Program-made: the position numbers and the translations under genes
Assembly: GCA_018816605.1 (NCBI GenBank)
Contig: JAHIVS010000471.1
Span: 1-17,114 of the forward strand
Reading direction: 5' to 3'
Source: Pseudomonadota bacterium
GTDB taxonomy: Bacteria > Desulfobacterota > Desulfobacteria > Desulfobacterales > Desulfobacteraceae
Length of the DNA stretch: 17,114 nucleotides
Part shown: positions 14,819-17,114 of the stretch, one piece after another
How the letters are laid out: each line of letters begins with the position of its first letter
Position numbering within the stretch: position 1 is the first letter of the stretch
The notes under the pieces: generated by a model
What the model saw: only the letters and a program-made list of their open reading frames with translations
Databases searched by the model: none
What the model was told of the DNA's origin: nothing

Positions 14819-17114
14819 ACAGAATTACTTTCAAGGCAATGGCGCATCTCGGACAGGCTGTAGGGAATTGGGTGTCTTCTCCGATACCTGTATCAAACCG
14901 CCAGCAGCGCTCGCATTTTTCACCACCGGCCTTGTTCACCTGAATGGCCACGCCTTCCATCTCCTTGCCAAGATATGCACCCTCCCCCACCCTATCCACC
15001 AGAACGGCAGACGAGACAATGAAAATATCGCTCAGATTTTCCGTCAGCGTTTCCATCTGGGTCTTAAATTGTGTATCCGGCAGTTGAATTTCAAGGGCGG
15101 CATCCAGGGGATGCCCAATGAGTTTATCCGTCCTTGCCGCTTCCAGGGCCTTGGTAACTTCTGCCCTCAGGTTTCTGATATTTTCCCACTTGAGGGAAAG
15201 GGCCTGATTTTTCCACTCTGGATTCACGGTTGCCATCTCCTCCAGGTGGATACTGTCTTTTTTCTTTTCTCCCAGGGGCATATGCTTGTATATTTCATCG
15301 GCGGTAAAGGGCAGGATCGGGGCCATGATCTTCACGATGGCTTCCAGAATCATGGCCATGACCGTCTGGGCATCCCTTCGGATGGGATCGGCCGAAGGCG
15401 AGGTATACAGCCTGTCCTTGATGATATCCAAATAAAAAGAAGACAAATCCTTTACGCAAAAATTGTGAAGGGTGTGGTAAATGGTATGGAATTCATAATT
15501 TTCATAGGCAGCCAGGGACTTTTCCACAACCGCATGGAGGCGGTGAAGGATAAACCTATCCAGTTCCGACATGGTATTGATCGGCCGCGCATCTTTTGTG
15601 AGGTCAAAATCGGAAAAATTGCCCAGCATGAACCGGCAGGTATTTCGAATCCTGCGGTAGGCATCGGACAATTGAGCGATAATATTGTTGGAGATACTGA
15701 CATCCCCCCTGTAATCGGCAGATGCAGCCCACAAACGCAATACATCGGCGCCGTATTTGTTGATCACCGTGTCCGGGGCCACCACATTGCCCACCGACTT
15801 TGACATTTTCCGTCCGTTTTCGTCCACCACAAATCCATGGGTGAGAACTGCTTTATACGGTGCTTTTCCCGTCCGTCCCACACCGGTGAGCAAAGACGAA
15901 TGAAACCATCCCCTGTGCTGATCGCTGCCCTCAAGGTACATGTCGGCGGGACGTGAAAGCCCCTCCCTTTCCTCCAGCACTGCCGCATGGCTCACCCCTG
16001 AATCGAACCAGACATCCAGGATATTATGGTCCTTTGTAAATTCTTTTGATCCGCATTCCTCACAGACAGCGCCGTCGGGCATGAGAAAGTCTGCCTCCTT
16101 TTCAAACCAGATATCAGAAGAATGCTCGGTAAAAAGGGCGTGGATTCTGTCCACGGATTCCCGGGTTACATAAACTTTTTTACACGCCTTGCAATGGAAA
16201 ACCGGAATGGGAACCCCCCAGGATCTCTGGCGGGACAAACACCAGTCCGGACGGTTTTCAATCATGGAATAAATTCTTTCCCTGCCCCAGGAGGGAATCC
16301 ACTTCACATTGTTAATTTCTTCCAGGGTTTTTTTGCGCAGTCCAAGATTGTCCATGGAGATAAACCATTGGGGGGTGGCCCGAAAAATAACCGGTTTTTT
16401 ACACCGCCAGCAATGGGGATAGGAATGGGACAGGTATTCATTTTTCAACAATGCCCTGCGTTCTTCCAGGGTCTCATTGATGGCCTTGTTGGCCTTGAAG
16501 ATGAATTGTCCTGCAAACAGGTTTACGTCCTGGGAAAACACCCCGTTGTCCTCCACGGGAGAATAGCAGTCCAGGCCATATTTTTTACCCACGATATGAT
16601 CGTCCGCACCGTGTCCGGGTGCTGTGTGCACACAGCCGGTACCGGCTTCCAATGTAACATGCTCCCCTAGGATGATCAAAGAGTCCCTGTCATAAATGGG
16701 GTGGGTACATTTTTTATTTTCCAGGTCCTTTGCCGCAATTTCGGCAAGAAGCGTATAATCGTCAAACCCAAGGGTCTGCATGACCTTTTCCACCATCTCT
16801 TTGGCCAGAATAATCACCCCGTGTTCCTTTGTTTGAACGGCAGCGTAAACAAAATCAGGATGAAGGCAAACACCAAGATTGGCGGGTATGGTCCAGGGAG
16901 TTGTGGTCCAGATGACCATGGAAACCGGCTCATTGGAGACCCCGGGAATAAGGTTTGAAATATCGTCTTTCAAGGGAAATTTCACAAAAATGGAGGGAGA
17001 GGTGTGGTCATGGTATTCAATCTCTGCTTCTGCCAGGGCTGTCTGACAATCGCAGCACCAGTAGATGGGTTTTTTGCCCAGAAACATGTCCCCGGACAGA
17101 GCAAATTCACCGCA
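14817..17114 (-). CDS. ileS: Isoleucyl-tRNA synthetase (5' end outside window)
   Basis: IleS charges tRNA-Ile and proofreads valine. The frame is open to the window edge, leaving 765 residues of about 930. The N-terminal HIGH motif is outside. Visible in order are GKKPIYWC and TALAEAEIEY before the editing domain, the editing-domain motifs TTPWTIPANLG and GTGCVHTAPGHGADDH, a cysteine-pair region (HCKACKK and CEECGSKEF), LDVWFDSGVSHAAV, GSDQHRGWFHSSLL, and the KMSKS loop (nt 15795-15809). The anticodon-binding domain includes YRRIRNTCRFMLGN. The C-terminal zinc site is CERCWRF and CPRC. The TAG stop is followed after 13 nt by lspA. Confidence 0.97.
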   Translation of the reverse strand, partial: CGEFALSGDMFLGKKPIYWCCDCQTALAEAEIEYHDHTSPSIFVKFPLKDDISNLIPGVSNEPVSMVIWTTTPWTIPANLGVCLHPDFVYAAVQTKEHGVIILAKEMVEKVMQTLGFDDYTLLAEIAAKDLENKKCTHPIYDRDSLIILGEHVTLEAGTGCVHTAPGHGADDHIVGKKYGLDCYSPVEDNGVFSQDVNLFAGQFIFKANKAINETLEERRALLKNEYLSHSYPHCWRCKKPVIFRATPQWFISMDNLGLRKKTLEEINNVKWIPSWGRERIYSMIENRPDWCLSRQRSWGVPIPVFHCKACKKVYVTRESVDRIHALFTEHSSDIWFEKEADFLMPDGAVCEECGSKEFTKDHNILDVWFDSGVSHAAVLEEREGLSRPADMYLEGSDQHRGWFHSSLLTGVGRTGKAPYKAVLTHGFVVDENGRKMSKSVGNVVAPDTVINKYGADVLRLWAASADYRGDVSISNNIIAQLSDAYRRIRNTCRFMLGNFSDFDLTKDARPINTMSELDRFILHRLHAVVEKSLAAYENYEFHTIYHTLHNFCVKDLSSFYLDIIKDRLYTSPSADPIRRDAQTVMAMILEAIVKIMAPILPFTADEIYKHMPLGEKKKDSIHLEEMATVNPEWKNQALSLKWENIRNLRAEVTKALEAARTDKLIGHPLDAALEIQLPDTQFKTQMETLTENLSDIFIVSSAVLVDRVGEGAYLGKEMEGVAIQVNKAGGEKCERCWRFDTGIGEDTQFPTACPRCAIALKVIL

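Noticed and set aside
14715..15803. A 362-codon open frame on the + strand
   Set aside because: It is antisense to ileS and lspA, whose motifs are unambiguous. The translation has no recognisable domain, and such shadow frames are common opposite conserved genes.

Overview
The window looks like an ordinary chromosomal stretch from a sulfate-reducing deltaproteobacterium, most likely of the Desulfobacterales (Desulfobacter/Desulfobacula-like). This is inferred from moderate G+C, strong AAAGGAGG-type ribosome binding sites, a two-subunit glycine decarboxylase (GcvPA/GcvPB), the 'GRLGC..AGCCYG' type of Lgt, and general similarity of the proteins. No search was run, so the taxonomic call is tentative. 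Genes are tightly packed in four transcription units. No tRNA, rRNA, CRISPR, phage or complete insertion sequence was seen.

Region 1 (1-1178, +) holds the end of livG and all of livF, the two ATPases of a branched-chain amino acid (LIV-type) ABC importer. Between livF and the converging malY gene lies an almost perfect 62-bp palindrome (1184-1245). It is the most unusual non-coding element of the window and a possible REP/MITE-like element.

Region 2 (1262-4036, -) holds lpd (dihydrolipoyl dehydrogenase, the glycine cleavage L-protein) followed by malY/patB (PLP-dependent C-S lyase). An 18-bp perfect palindrome lies upstream of malY.

Region 3 (4259-10872, +) is transcribed divergently from lpd across an AT-rich 222-bp control region. 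The order is Lrp/AsnC regulator, gcvT, gcvH, gcvPA, gcvPB, lipB, lipA. Spacing is tight or overlapping throughout. With lpd next door, the cluster encodes all four glycine cleavage proteins (P, H, T, L), the two enzymes that build the lipoyl arm on GcvH (LipB, LipA), and a probable amino-acid-responsive regulator. GcvPA/PB decarboxylates glycine onto lipoyl-GcvH, GcvT releases ammonia and methylene-THF, and Lpd reoxidises the dihydrolipoyl arm. In a sulfate reducer the same enzymes could also run towards glycine synthesis, which sequence alone cannot decide.

Region 4 (10896-17114, -) reads ileS (5' end outside the window), lspA, lgt, holA, pyk. It combines isoleucyl-tRNA synthesis, lipoprotein maturation, the clamp-loader delta subunit and pyruvate kinase. 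It converges on lipA with only 23 bp between stop codons and no recognisable hairpin terminator.

I see no clear new biological system. The points best worth checking are the 62-bp palindrome, the two smaller palindromes in control regions, the self-contained glycine cleavage/lipoylation cluster, and its divergent GcvT.
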